Positions 45,801-54,469 of a DNA stretch of 62,950 nt are shown piece by piece. The translations under genes were made by a program, and so were the position numbers. Source of the stretch: a virus; the IMG/VR virus record IMGVR_UViG_3300050343_000162, positions 1 to 62,950 of that record; one strand, 5' to 3'. The notes below the pieces were generated by a model. The model did not search any database and was not told the DNA's origin. It saw only the letters and a list, made by a program, of their open reading frames with translations. Numbering within the stretch: the first letter of the stretch is position 1; every line of letters begins with the position of its first letter.

Positions 45801-48754
45801 AACTGATAGGGCAAAGAAAGGCTGTTCTTAGAGATCTTCCAGAGGTTAGAGAGATAAAGAAAAAAGCGGACGCTTTATATAATGAATTAATAGATGGTAT
45901 AAATAAAGAGATAGAGGAGGCGGGAGAAGCTGAGGTTGAAGAAGTAGATGTTGAAAAACTTAAGTCTGACATTCTTTCTATGCCGGTAAAAATAAACACA
46001 GGGCTCGATAAAGCTTCACGTGATTTAGCTACTAAAATAAAAAGATTGTCTGATGCAGATTTAGATTTATTAATAGAAGAAACTGAAGATGGCTCACAAG
46101 ATATAAGAAAATTAAATCAACTAGAGTTAATTAAAAAAAATATAAACGCAGGGTTTGTTCCTGCAGCTGCTAACGATATAATAAATACAATAGAAACAAG
46201 AAAAGATACTAAGTCTTTAACGCCTAAATTTGAAAAAATTTCAACTAAAGGTTTGCAAGGAGGTTTAAGAAAATCCTTTTTTAATATTGGAAGAGCCCTT
46301 GGTTTAATAAAAACAGGAAACTTTTTTGAAGCTGTGTTTAAATCAAATCCCAAAACAGTTTTTGATGATTTGATGGGTAATGCAAATGACACAACCATAT
46401 TTGAAAAGTTAATTAGACCTTTAGCTGCTGCGTTTTCACAGTATGATGTACAGAGAAGTAATGTGCTAAAAGAATCAATTGAAAAAATTGAAAAATTAAT
46501 TGCATTTGATGGTAATAAAAGAATTGAAAGATCTCAAAATGAAATTATAAAAGATAAAATGAAAATCATGACCTATCTTTTACAGTTAGAGCATGAATCA
46601 AACCCTATCGAAAGCAATCAAGAACAGAACTTAACACCACCTGCGCTTGCTTTTATTGAAGAAACAATTAATTATTATATAGAAAATTCACCAGCTGAAG
46701 CTGATGTTACAGTAGAAATGTTACAGGAAATAAAAAAAGAATTTACTGTTAACGGAAAGATTGATTTAGGTAAACTTAAAAATTCTTTTTCAACTAATAT
46801 AAATAAAGCAGTAGATGAATACCGTAAGGCTTTTGATAATCTAGCTGATAAAACAGATTTTGTTTCTGCAGTTCTTAGAAGAAACAAAGTAAACCTTTTT
46901 AATAACTACGTGAAACACGTGGTATTATATAACCCAAGTGATAAAGAAGCTGTATACAATGCGCAAAGAGATAAGTTTACACAAAAAGCTTCTGCTAAAT
47001 CAGGGTCAATAGAGGAAAGAATTCCTGGAGCAAAAGCATTAAGCTTTGACCCTTCTTATGCTCTTATGAAAGCTACGGATGATATTTTATTAGATTTCAA
47101 TATGACTAATGAAATAAGAAAATTTAGAATGAAAATAAATTCTTTAAAGAAAACAGAAGGATTAACTCCTTTACAACAACAAGCAGTTATAGCTTTAGAA
47201 AGATCAATGGAGAAAGCATTGGCGTCAACTTTTGATTCTATAAACTCTGACCCATCAGCAACTACTACTCTTATAAATGAAATAAGAAGAATTGGTTACG
47301 AGGCTGCATTAGTTTCTGCTCCAAGAGCAGTGGCGGAATTATCATCAAACTTTTTGTTTGCTATATCTGCAAACCCTGACGCTACATTGGATGGTATTAA
47401 AAACTACGGAGGTGTAGCAAAAGAAAATGGAACTATGTTGAATTTTCTAAGCAACATAGGCTCAACAGAGGCAACTAAATTAGCTAATGTAGATGAGATT
47501 ACAGGTAAATTAACAGATGATTTAGGTGTAGATAAATACGTTAGTAAATCAGGGAAGGCTGCTCCACAATTAAAAAGCATATTATTACAAATAAATAATT
47601 ACGGTCCAAAACAATTAAGGAATTTTACAGCTGACTTATCTAATAAAATACTTTCTTATCCTGACCAAATGATAGGAAGACCTTTATATTTGGGTGAGTT
47701 TGTGAGGGTGTTTGAACAGGAAACAGGTATAAGATTGACTGAAGACGACATAAGAAAAATGGCTAAAGGTCCTGGAGAGTCTAAATATTTAAGTCAAGAA
47801 TATGCAGAGGCTATAAAAAAAGCTGCAATTGCTGCTGACAAGCAAGCCATTATGTCTACAACTTCACGTAATCCAATATTAGCTATAGAAAAATTTAAAA
47901 GAAAAAAAGACGCTGGTGCATTTCAGGAAATATATAGGGAGGCAAATGCTTTTATGTCTAACTTTTTTGCCTTTGAATATACAACAGCTAGAACAGCTGT
48001 AAATGCTTTATTTAACCAAGGGGCAATTAGTAACAAGCAAGCCTTAGGATTACTCCTAGGAATTACCATGAGAATGTCAATGTATCAAATAATTTACAAA
48101 GTATTAAGTGATAATGTTGACCAGGCATTTAGAGAAAAAGATGAGGATGATATCGATGAGACTCAAGAGATAGTAGATGAAACAGCAAGATCCTTAACTG
48201 GGTCTATACTTACCCTTCTAACAAGACAGACCATGGGTAATGTTCCTTTTGCAGCTATTGCTTATGGTTTAGAAAGATTTAATGAAAACAATTTAGGAAT
48301 ACTAAGAAGTGATGAAGAGTATGATGCTTTTAAACATTCAATTGTTTACTCTCAACTTGGTAAAAAAGATTTAGAGTCAGAAAACTTAATGACTAATTTA
48401 GCGACACTTTTTGCTGGGCCTTATGGAACTATACTTAGAAGGTCAGAGAGAGCTTTAGAGTTAATTCAAAGAACTCAAACAAGAAAAACAGAATCAGCTA
48501 GACAAGAAGCTCAAGATGAGTTAAATAGAAATATAATTTTAGATATTTCTGGTAACGCAGGTCTTCTTCCATTTTATAAAGATGTAAGAAGAATTATAAA
48601 CGCTAAGCGTAATAAAGAATATAAGGAAAAACAAGGAGCAATGTCTAAGTCTGAGCTTAGAAAATTAAATCCAAAGCTTTACAAAAAACTATATGGTCCT
48701 GGTAGTGCAGAGGCGAGACTTAGAGCTTTAAAAAGAAAGCTTAAGCCTAATTAA
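42851..48754 (+). CDS. Giant internal virion (ejection) protein, 1,967 aa
   Basis: An intact frame, the longest here. The first 60 residues hold two copies of a motif: AYTFFTEQGYNGSIEEF and SYTLFTEEGYAGSLDDF. At about 190-370 Gly/Ala-rich hydrophobic stretches (GAGAAGAGAGALAGPAG, TISALTGGLAAGVGANVG) suggest membrane-inserting segments. A Glu/Pro/Gln-rich spacer spans about 495-560, then Lys/Glu helices, and near 1,500 a second conserved-looking part with NFTADLSNKILSYPDQMIGR. The C-terminus is basic (RLRALKRKLKPN). Size, place and composition match T7 gp16-type core proteins. I see no lysozyme or transglycosylase catalytic motif. Likely ejected to build the DNA channel. Confidence 0.7.
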   Translation: MNEALETAYTFFTEQGYNGSIEEFVKLINTNTDALDLSYTLFTEEGYAGSLDDFSGLMGVKKKVEPDMVSPLETGTSQPSALSRNQRLNVGAGPEKDTAIERAFGKNEVTDFFGDIYRAWKTGAGQGATVDDAIKVFASGSNVSDKNLQQYINAVENMESFAPSEEMQDFSRIYEAEGKGIKGFIKGIAKNPTAAIQVATSSLRAMLNPASIGAGAAGAGAGALAGPAGVGAGAILGMTGALETGLSFTEFLKEELNEKSLDFTDDNIRTILEDDEAMGNITRRSLARGATISTISALTGGLAAGVGANVGRNVALKLGTQAGRAASGVAGLGVQAVGGGAGEAIGRAAAGQEMDVAEIGFEAIGEIASPSLIGTVTAVAKVPKYKVNTEEVSEDFVKDIIGKSKNYLELDNIDIEIIDNPVLEAEVQKRKKELLDIENYKKGMSPQQLANATEEDILELVSLQNELTKYNESGNEAGKDNAANKKAQIINKLNALQEPSTEKVDVQEPAADSETVGEGDAQQQQPATEAPSEQAETPAQPAEEVETEVEAEESEVVEETYTLPEDPRKAKKDFQIIDNRDGSIIELDEDGSNKWILRNIKTDFIGTSTTKTEAQQFLNNTVNREGMTMDYGEGEPVLEEFRTQVEEEVVEEVAPATNKIGNFDVVIKDNKIVSITKDGKKPSARSLSRVQKKILDQGLINVEEGESVVFEGGEEVDFSTEVSIKSNNPKEVAQQFERVQEKIKEQKQTSSDISLNPLGVLFSIKFTPESYEFVTGKKLINTSPEFRKTWIAKKDKGGVSLEDGWAETFIDNNLPIPDLVEVTDFINEFQTKAQFNRSLEVFTPNLLTDLKNRFEELTGLNASPTNIQRVIDASPETTQRIAEEEAVDVNVKEEKQKEQAQKKLTKKEISEAKKEAVEKERKKTIDNRNRKNALGNIKKGKLGTEETTVVLKNIFTIQPKIIRAAIKEGVLPAEILTRYNELAKLIGQRKAVLRDLPEVREIKKKADALYNELIDGINKEIEEAGEAEVEEVDVEKLKSDILSMPVKINTGLDKASRDLATKIKRLSDADLDLLIEETEDGSQDIRKLNQLELIKKNINAGFVPAAANDIINTIETRKDTKSLTPKFEKISTKGLQGGLRKSFFNIGRALGLIKTGNFFEAVFKSNPKTVFDDLMGNANDTTIFEKLIRPLAAAFSQYDVQRSNVLKESIEKIEKLIAFDGNKRIERSQNEIIKDKMKIMTYLLQLEHESNPIESNQEQNLTPPALAFIEETINYYIENSPAEADVTVEMLQEIKKEFTVNGKIDLGKLKNSFSTNINKAVDEYRKAFDNLADKTDFVSAVLRRNKVNLFNNYVKHVVLYNPSDKEAVYNAQRDKFTQKASAKSGSIEERIPGAKALSFDPSYALMKATDDILLDFNMTNEIRKFRMKINSLKKTEGLTPLQQQAVIALERSMEKALASTFDSINSDPSATTTLINEIRRIGYEAALVSAPRAVAELSSNFLFAISANPDATLDGIKNYGGVAKENGTMLNFLSNIGSTEATKLANVDEITGKLTDDLGVDKYVSKSGKAAPQLKSILLQINNYGPKQLRNFTADLSNKILSYPDQMIGRPLYLGEFVRVFEQETGIRLTEDDIRKMAKGPGESKYLSQEYAEAIKKAAIAADKQAIMSTTSRNPILAIEKFKRKKDAGAFQEIYREANAFMSNFFAFEYTTARTAVNALFNQGAISNKQALGLLLGITMRMSMYQIIYKVLSDNVDQAFREKDEDDIDETQEIVDETARSLTGSILTLLTRQTMGNVPFAAIAYGLERFNENNLGILRSDEEYDAFKHSIVYSQLGKKDLESENLMTNLATLFAGPYGTILRRSERALELIQRTQTRKTESARQEAQDELNRNIILDISGNAGLLPFYKDVRRIINAKRNKEYKEKQGAMSKSELRKLNPKLYKKLYGPGSAEARLRALKRKLKPN

Positions 48755-48845
48755 ATAAGTTCCAAAAGATAACGTAAAGTATCACTGCGTTTATTATAAA
48801 GACAATTATAAAGTTTAGTTGAGGCTTTGAGAATTTATATTTCAT
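48747..48845 (-). CDS. Tiny membrane protein, 32 aa
   Basis: Reads MKYKFSKPQLN, a hydrophobic helix FIIVFIINAVILYVIFWNLF and ends N. Its start overlaps the end of the upstream minus gene (48835) by 11 bases and its stop overlaps the convergent giant gene by 8 bases. One transmembrane helix with a short positive N-terminus. It is the last gene of the minus-strand region; function unknown. Confidence 0.5.
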   Translation of the reverse strand: MKYKFSKPQLNFIIVFIINAVILYVIFWNLFN

Positions 48846-49023
48846 TCTCTAAAGAATCAGTGATGGTTTTAAGTTGGGCGTTAATCTTGGAAACCTCACC
48901 CTTTAAAGCACCATATTCATGGTCTATTAGTAGTTCATATATATTGTTTACAGACTCATGAAGATCATTCATAATATAATTTATATTACGGATGCGTTTC
49001 TTTTCTAGTGGAGAGATATTCAT
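48835..49023 (-). CDS. Small helical protein, 62 aa
   Basis: The frame extends upstream, but the ATG at 49023 (MNISPLEKKRIRNINYIMND) is chosen since it follows the previous stop by two bases. Helical and charged with heptad-like Leu/Ile spacing (KINAQLKTITDSLENEI). No known family. Confidence 0.55.
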   Translation of the reverse strand: MNISPLEKKRIRNINYIMNDLHESVNNIYELLIDHEYGALKGEVSKINAQLKTITDSLENEI

Positions 49024-49025
49024 AA

Positions 49026-49256
49026 CTACTTTATTTCTCTTAGCATCATTCCGCCCCAATACTCATCGAGTGATTTAACTGCTTTGTAAATTTTACGTGA
49101 TTGTTTGTGTGTGGTATCAAGCTCTGTCTTAGTGGAGTCCTTTCCTTGATTGCAATACAGGTCAGCGTCAATCTCAAATAAGGCGTCGATTTTTCTTTTA
49201 TTACTCCAACTAGTAAAGCTTAAAATTTTATCTATATCATCTATATTGTAAGACAT
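49026..49256 (-). CDS. Small hypothetical protein, 76 aa
   Basis: Starts MSYNIDDIDKILSFTSWSNK and ends GGMMLREIK. Charged, soluble, with one Cys. It follows the DnaA-like gene by about 20 bases and may belong to the replication operon. No motif recognised. Confidence 0.55.
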   Translation of the reverse strand: MSYNIDDIDKILSFTSWSNKRKIDALFEIDADLYCNQGKDSTKTELDTTHKQSRKIYKAVKSLDEYWGGMMLREIK

Positions 49257-49277
49257 AAGTATACCTGATACTTAAAG

Positions 49278-49700
49278 TTAGGAAATTTTTTCTTTACTTC
49301 TTTTTAAATTATAATATTTTTGTTTCAAGTTTATGTAATGGTTTAATAGAAATTGAAACTTATCCTCCTCTGACTTGGCTAATAAATTGTTTGCAAACTT
49401 GAATTTACTTTTAAGAATTAGTCTGATTTCGTGATACAATTGTAAAAGATAAGTCTCCTCCCAAGCCCTAAAGTTTTTAAATATTTTTAAACCATGAAGC
49501 ACACTAGCGTGGTCTTTATTTACCACCGAACCTATATCGGTTAATGAATGTGTAGTGAAATCTTTACATAACTGATAGTATAAAGCTCTACCATATACAT
49601 AAGAACGTTGTCGCCTACCATCTGATATATCTATTTTAAGTGAAGAGTTCACATATTCTTTTATTGTTTCTAATTCGTTGACCTGTCTAGTCCTGTTCAT
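49278..49700 (-). CDS. DnaA domain IV-like DNA-binding protein
   Basis: A 140-aa protein with RRQRSYVYGRALYYQLCKDF, then SLTDIGSVVNKDHASVLHGL, the DnaA signature (R-x-x-x-V-x-x-R...S-L-x-x-I-G-x-x-x-N-x-D-H-x-x-V-x-H), about residues 28-80. There is no AAA+ ATPase part, so it is a free DnaA-box reader, not an initiator ATPase. A long helical tail follows (residues 85-140). It may recruit or block host initiation at the phage origin, or act as a regulator. A second similar protein is encoded at 56246-56557. Confidence 0.8.
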   Translation of the reverse strand: MNRTRQVNELETIKEYVNSSLKIDISDGRRQRSYVYGRALYYQLCKDFTTHSLTDIGSVVNKDHASVLHGLKIFKNFRAWEETYLLQLYHEIRLILKSKFKFANNLLAKSEEDKFQFLLNHYINLKQKYYNLKRSKEKIS

Positions 49701-50031
49701 TCTTTATGGTTTTGTTTAGGTTAATGTAATCTAAGTAAGCATCACTATCTATGACGTTAAATTTAAAAAAAAGAGGATGCATTGATTTACTGTTTAAATA
49801 TTCAACGCTAAAAAACAAAGGACTTTTTAGCTGAACAACTCCAGCTATTAAGCCAAACCTTTTACTTGGTTTAGATAGTTTATTTTGTTCATACATCTCT
49901 TCAGCTAAACGATCTAACTGCATTATAATTCCTGCGCTATAAATAGAAGGCAAGTTTTCTAGCTCTTCTAGAAAGGTTTCTTCCATTTCATAGTAGTGCT
50001 CATCCCCTGTATATCTCTGCGGTAAATCCAT
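49687..50031 (-). CDS. Hypothetical protein, 114 aa
   Basis: Starts MDLPQRYTGDEHYYEMEETF; acidic helical N-terminus followed by a beta-like middle (GLIAGVVQLKSPLFFSVEYL). It overlaps both neighbours (14 bases with the DnaA-like gene, about 30 with the nuclease gene), so it is translated within the replication operon. No family recognised. Confidence 0.55.
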   Translation of the reverse strand: MDLPQRYTGDEHYYEMEETFLEELENLPSIYSAGIIMQLDRLAEEMYEQNKLSKPSKRFGLIAGVVQLKSPLFFSVEYLNSKSMHPLFFKFNVIDSDAYLDYINLNKTIKNEQD

Positions 50032-50239
50032 ATTGTCTTAATTCTTTTAATCGGTACTCCTGAAGCTTAGACACTCTACCCTTCTTGGTTTTGATTTCGT
50101 AGAACTCAATCCCATACTCAGGGTGCAATGCAAGTACATCTGGTATACCATTCTTGTTTGTCTTTATTAACTTTAAAACAAAGTAACCATCAGCTTCCAA
50201 CTCTTTAATCTTTTTTGTTTGAATCTGTTGCTCTGTCAT
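50000..50239 (-). CDS. VRR-NUC domain nuclease, 79 aa
   Basis: A minimal VRR-NUC protein. After a helical start, the motif order is GIPDVLALHPEYGIEFYEIK (metal-binding Asp, then E-x-K), TKKGRVSKLQEYRLKELRQ (Gln of the motif) and YGFTAEIYRG. Standalone phage VRR-NUC enzymes are structure-specific nucleases, for example for branched DNA. It lies between the helicase and DnaA-like genes, consistent with processing of replication or recombination intermediates. Confidence 0.85.
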   Translation of the reverse strand: MTEQQIQTKKIKELEADGYFVLKLIKTNKNGIPDVLALHPEYGIEFYEIKTKKGRVSKLQEYRLKELRQYGFTAEIYRG

Positions 50240-50252
50240 ATTATAAATTTAG

Positions 50253-50456
50253 TTAATCTTTTGATTGCTTTTTTTCTTTTTCAGCATCTGCTTTTAATTC
50301 CTTCAGAGCTTTGTCATACCCCTTCATTCTCTTGATGGTTTCCAGGGTACCAACCGATAGGTTTTTTAGGTTATACATTTCCTGTATTACCTGTTGCATA
50401 ATTTCGTCAAGCTTGTTGACTTTGTTCATCATCTCAATTAATTTTTGTTCTTTCAT
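50253..50456 (-). CDS. Small coiled-coil protein, 67 aa
   Basis: Starts MKEQKLIEMMNKVNKLDEIM. Almost wholly helical with heptad spacing and a Lys/Glu-rich tail. It lies between the nuclease and helicase genes and may be an adaptor in replication. Function unknown. Confidence 0.55.
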   Translation of the reverse strand: MKEQKLIEMMNKVNKLDEIMQQVIQEMYNLKNLSVGTLETIKRMKGYDKALKELKADAEKEKKQSKD

Positions 50457-50458
50457 AT

Positions 50459-51685
50459 TTATAAACTTAGTAAATCTTTTTCAAAATGTTTTAGCGTGTA
50501 ATCTTTTTTCTTAGTGACCGCTCGGTATATCTTTTCCTCAATACCATTCTCTGAAAATATCCAGTACACATCATTCTGGATAGAGTCTTTGGTTGTCATT
50601 CTGTCACGTGACTGCCAATAGCTAAGGGCAGAGAAATCTATGTTGTAATTCACAAGACAATCCGCTTCCTTTAAACTAATACCTTCACGTCCACTCACCA
50701 CTTGGAGCGCTATGTTTTTATCAGTGGTTTTAAATTCTTTTAATTCATTAGTCAAGTCATCCCCGTAGACCTCTTTTAAAGCATCATACTCGGCTTTAAA
50801 CTTATAGAATATACCTATCTTCTGATTCTTAAATTGAGTGCGTATAAACTCAGCTTTCGATAGGTCTATAACGGTTGCTTTTCCGCTCTCAAACTTTACT
50901 GTTCCAGAGAAGAGTTGGTGTAATTTAGACATCAGCTTCACACCGGTATCTGCCAGCACCACCTCATCAGTTCCCTCGATAACTAAATTCTTTTTCAGTT
51001 GCTTGACCATGTTATAGGTAAGGTCAGACATCTTAACCTTCAATACCTTTTCAATGGTTTCTACTTTAAACCCTGCTTCCTTTTGAGTATAGCTAATCAT
51101 ATATGGTTTCATCTGATCTAATATAGACTGCTTGCCTTTTGTGTAGTTATTGTGAGGCATAGCCCCTATTCTAATTTGCACCACATCCACATAATGTTTA
51201 GCAAACTTATAAAAGTTGGTATAGTTTCTAAAAGGATTTTGTGGGCAGGCAAATACCTGGTGATACATCTGACTAAAAGATTCTGGAGTTGGAGTTCCAG
51301 ACATTAAGATAACAAACGGGTTCTGCTTTTTAATTATCTGCTTTATCATCTTAGTTCTCTTGCTCGGCTTGGGATATGCACCCATACCATGAGCTTCATC
51401 CAGAACTATGCATTCATATTCACCTTCAACCTTATGTAGACTCTCGTAGTTAATAACAGTAAGATGAAACTTAGGACTAAGTAATTTATAGTCATCCTCT
51501 ATGGAGGAGATGGCTTTCTTCTTGGTTACGAATAACATATTGTCAACGCCTAGCTTCTGGGCTGTACCCATAGCGGTCAAAGTCTTTCCTGTTCGCACCT
51601 GCATAGACAGATAAACAAACCTATACTTAACAAGCACATCAAAAGCCTTGTCTATAATTTCCGATTGGTATTTTCTAAATTTCAA
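50459..51685 (-). CDS. SF2 helicase (SNF2/DEAH type)
   Basis: A 408-aa helicase. Motif I SMQVRTGKTLTA (Walker A), motif II VLDEAHGMG (Walker B DEAH), motif III LMSGTPTPES and, in the second RecA domain, IALQVVSGREGISLKEAD and SYWQSRDRMTTKD (motif VI with an Arg finger). The compact DEAH/SNF2-like form is common in phage replication clusters, where it may remodel forks or load proteins. It overlaps the primase/helicase gene by 4 bases. ATP-driven DNA translocation is well supported by the motifs; its exact role is inferred. Confidence 0.9.
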   Translation of the reverse strand: MKFRKYQSEIIDKAFDVLVKYRFVYLSMQVRTGKTLTAMGTAQKLGVDNMLFVTKKKAISSIEDDYKLLSPKFHLTVINYESLHKVEGEYECIVLDEAHGMGAYPKPSKRTKMIKQIIKKQNPFVILMSGTPTPESFSQMYHQVFACPQNPFRNYTNFYKFAKHYVDVVQIRIGAMPHNNYTKGKQSILDQMKPYMISYTQKEAGFKVETIEKVLKVKMSDLTYNMVKQLKKNLVIEGTDEVVLADTGVKLMSKLHQLFSGTVKFESGKATVIDLSKAEFIRTQFKNQKIGIFYKFKAEYDALKEVYGDDLTNELKEFKTTDKNIALQVVSGREGISLKEADCLVNYNIDFSALSYWQSRDRMTTKDSIQNDVYWIFSENGIEEKIYRAVTKKKDYTLKHFEKDLLSL

Positions 51686-54105
51686 AATGGTATATAATTT
51701 GATTCATCCTCGTCTTTTTCTTCCTCTTTATCGCTAATAACTATCCACTTTCCTACAAGGTCCCTACCCTCTTGTGGTTTCTCTCCGGTTTTGTAAACAC
51801 AATAGGCATTGATCCATTTGTAAAACCTCTGCCTACTTATAGTCATCTTAGACTTCGGCCCGTAGTCAGGATACTCGTTTATAAAATCAAAGTACACCTC
51901 GTTTAAATGTATGGTTATCTCTGGTGCTATCTTTAAGTTTGGCTCCGCACCCTCAAGCAATCCACACCACTCAATAAAATCATGACTCGTCTCGGCAGAA
52001 AGTTGTCTAATTTTTAGATTAACAAACTCACTCTGTATTAACCCTTTATTTAAGTAAAGTTGAATGCATTGTATCATATAGTTATCAAACACACACCACT
52101 CATCATCATCCCAATCTCCAAAGAACAACCTGCCAAACTCATCTTGTGGTGTATAGTTTTTGTTGTAATGCTGGTGAAGCTCTAGCTCCCACTTCCTTCT
52201 TTGAAATGAATTACCCGCCCCTTTAATTGCATAATTTGTCGTGATGGAAATCTTAGGACTCTTGCTGAATGGAATTTTTATAGCATCTTTATTCTTTTTC
52301 TCAAGAGTTAATCCTTCAGTCACTACACTAAACAATCTTTCAAAGTCAAAGTATTTCTTTACATCATCAAAGCAAAGTATCTGAGTATCTGCTGATACTA
52401 ATTGATAAGCAAATGATTTAGAGAAATCGAAAGCCTTACCATCGATAGTCACTAGCTTTTTCATGTGACTCAGAGCATTCATAAAGATTCCCTTACCTGT
52501 TCCTCCCTCTGGATTGTCAGAGATAACCTCATCATTTAGAATTACCGCAGGACAATACGATAAATTCTTGTGACCATGCATTAGAAATCCTATCGTTGAC
52601 TGCATTGACTCTGTTCTGACAGGATTGTTAGCGCTTATGTTTTCAATAAACTTCTTGTAATCACAATCAACTTGCTCACATCTTTTATAAACTCTATCTA
52701 TGACATGATCTTTCCATACATACCCTCCTAAATCTACATAGTCAATGTCTATTACCTCGTCCTTCTTGACTTGTACTGCGCAGTTCCTGTAATACAAGTA
52801 AGATGAATCCTTAGTATCCGCTATAAAATATATATCAATAGTACCAAGCAGAGTTAAAAACTCTTCACGAAAAAACCTGGTTTGTTCTGCAAAGTAATTG
52901 TATATCGATACATCCTCGAAATGGTATAGCTTGTCAAGTATAAAATCTTTTATCTCCTTCTCGCTTGTATGGTCTATAAGATTATTGGTAACCTTTACAA
53001 ACACATAGTTCTTCCCACCCTCTGGACAATACTTATAAAAGCCATTGTCCTCTAAGAATCTTTTAAAAAGCAAAGGAACAATCTTAATGGTACCCTTCTC
53101 GTTTTTAGTCCAGAAATGCTCATCTTCCTGCTCCTCTGCTTTGTCGATAACGGCCTCAATGTCATCGATTTTTAAATTAGTTTCTTGTAAATCTCTTCGT
53201 ATGTCTTTTTTAGAATCTCCCCTTTTGATTCTTTGCTTTATATCATTGATGGTTTCAGTATCTTCATAGAACTTAGTGTTAAAATCTGCGGTGTTTCTGT
53301 ATGCTGAATCAATCGTGGTTTGTATCTCTACTTTACTAAAGCCTGATGACTCATACTGCGAACACACAAACGAGGCTATGTTTTTACTAACACCAAACTC
53401 ATTCAACGCCATAGCTAGTATATATAAGTTGTGGTTTCTTTGACCTTCAACCATAGGGTATTTGCTCTGGTGCCACTTTGTTAGTATCTCTATTATCTTA
53501 TTCTCGCTTGTAATTTTTAGAACAGGTACATCTTTGATAACACTTCTCTCTTCATACTCCTCCTCCTCAATCTTCTCCCAAACAGATGATGTCTCGTTTA
53601 TAAAAAGCAAACGATCATAAGACTCGTAACATACCCTTGATATATTTTTAGAGGTAGAATCAAAATAAGAAGAGTTAAACTCTTTCTTTAGTGAGTTGAA
53701 ATACTTGGTGTGATTCTCTGGCTCTGGTGGTATCTTAACTAAAACCTTTAGACCATTACCTGATGGAGAAACAAATACAGAATAAACAAACTTATTGTTT
53801 TGGAAGTTCTCCTTGTCTTCCAACATATCCTTTTTCTTTTTGTAACCATCAAAGTCTAAACAAATAAGTCCACTATGTTTTTCTATTGATGAGTCTGCTC
53901 TCTTTTTAAATTCACCCGAGAAGCATATAGCTGGAAGATTTTTCTTTAAATCATTTCTTTTACTCTTATCCTTTTCAGCTCTAATTTTTTTTACTAAGTC
54001 CTGGTTCTTTCCATTCTTAATTCTTTGTAAGATGTATGTTACATCTTTTATAAATGGCGTTTCTGTTTCTCTTATGTTCTGAAATATTGTTACTATGTGA
54101 GGCAT
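51682..54105 (-). CDS. VirE_N-type primase / SF3 helicase
   Basis: An 807-aa replication protein. The N-terminal half contains HSGLICLDFDGYKKK and VFVSPSGNGLKVLVKIPPE, the core of the VirE_N/BT4734-like domain (residues about 60-180) of Bacteroidota primase-helicases. A second helical part follows. The helicase lies near residues 530-640: NPEGGTGKGIFMNAL (Walker A), ILCFDDVKK (Walker B) and SPKISITTNYAIKG (sensor region), matching SF3/D5-type helicases. It may prime and unwind for host DNA polymerase, since no phage polymerase is seen. The leader AAATCAAATCATG fits the A-rich start class. Confidence 0.85.
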   Translation of the reverse strand: MPHIVTIFQNIRETETPFIKDVTYILQRIKNGKNQDLVKKIRAEKDKSKRNDLKKNLPAICFSGEFKKRADSSIEKHSGLICLDFDGYKKKKDMLEDKENFQNNKFVYSVFVSPSGNGLKVLVKIPPEPENHTKYFNSLKKEFNSSYFDSTSKNISRVCYESYDRLLFINETSSVWEKIEEEEYEERSVIKDVPVLKITSENKIIEILTKWHQSKYPMVEGQRNHNLYILAMALNEFGVSKNIASFVCSQYESSGFSKVEIQTTIDSAYRNTADFNTKFYEDTETINDIKQRIKRGDSKKDIRRDLQETNLKIDDIEAVIDKAEEQEDEHFWTKNEKGTIKIVPLLFKRFLEDNGFYKYCPEGGKNYVFVKVTNNLIDHTSEKEIKDFILDKLYHFEDVSIYNYFAEQTRFFREEFLTLLGTIDIYFIADTKDSSYLYYRNCAVQVKKDEVIDIDYVDLGGYVWKDHVIDRVYKRCEQVDCDYKKFIENISANNPVRTESMQSTIGFLMHGHKNLSYCPAVILNDEVISDNPEGGTGKGIFMNALSHMKKLVTIDGKAFDFSKSFAYQLVSADTQILCFDDVKKYFDFERLFSVVTEGLTLEKKNKDAIKIPFSKSPKISITTNYAIKGAGNSFQRRKWELELHQHYNKNYTPQDEFGRLFFGDWDDDEWCVFDNYMIQCIQLYLNKGLIQSEFVNLKIRQLSAETSHDFIEWCGLLEGAEPNLKIAPEITIHLNEVYFDFINEYPDYGPKSKMTISRQRFYKWINAYCVYKTGEKPQEGRDLVGKWIVISDKEEEKDEDESNYIPF

Positions 54106-54124
54106 GATTTGATTTTATTTGATT

Positions 54125-54180
54125 AAAAAAAGATGGGAGGATGACTAATAATATGAAAAAAAAACGATTCCTCCCACCTT
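54125..54180 (-). terminator. Intergenic hairpin with T-run (partial terminator)
   Basis: On the minus strand GGTGGGAGGA (near 54179-54168) pairs with TCCTCCCATC (near 54142-54132), one G-U pair, loop about 25 bases, followed by seven T. It lies between the SSB-like gene and the primase gene, and may reduce read-through between recombination and replication genes. Confidence 0.6.
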
Positions 54181-54202
54181 AACATTAAAATTAATTTTAA
54201 AA

Positions 54203-54454
54203 CTAGAAAGGCAGATTGTCCTTTTCCTCAGACTTATCTGCTTTATCTCCTGTTTTTACATAGGGTGTACTAACTTGAATGGACAGCTTGTAGTCTCCTG
54301 CCTGGGTAGTTCCCTCCCATGCAGAAATCTCAAACTCTTTACCATCTAGGTCAGTCATTGTTCCCTTTAAATCCGGTTGGGTATCCTTTTCTTTGTAACT
54401 ATTTTTGAAAAGTGAACCTCTTCCTTCTTTGTGTTTGTATTTAGTTGTACTCAT
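54203..54454 (-). CDS. Single-stranded DNA-binding-like protein, 83 aa
   Basis: An 83-aa protein with GSLFKNSYKEKDTQPDLKGT, DGKEFEISAWEGTTQAGDYK and an acidic end EEKDNLPF. The final D-N-L-P-F is the acidic tip typical of SSB proteins, which recruits partners. The body resembles short SSB-like (DUF736-type) proteins of phages rather than classic OB-fold SSB. It lies beside the RecE-like exonuclease and annealing protein, fitting the ssDNA role. Confidence 0.7.
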   Translation of the reverse strand: MSTTKYKHKEGRGSLFKNSYKEKDTQPDLKGTMTDLDGKEFEISAWEGTTQAGDYKLSIQVSTPYVKTGDKADKSEEKDNLPF

Positions 54455-54469
54455 AGATTATATATTAAA

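Noticed and set aside
48755-48834. Convergent-region terminator between the two halves
   Set aside because: No stable hairpin with a T-run was seen; the stretch is instead occupied by the 32-aa membrane protein gene.
50459-54105. Hidden DNA polymerase in the replication block
   Set aside because: The two large genes show helicase and VirE_N/SF3 motifs; no polymerase A, B or C family motif (such as YGDTDS) was found.
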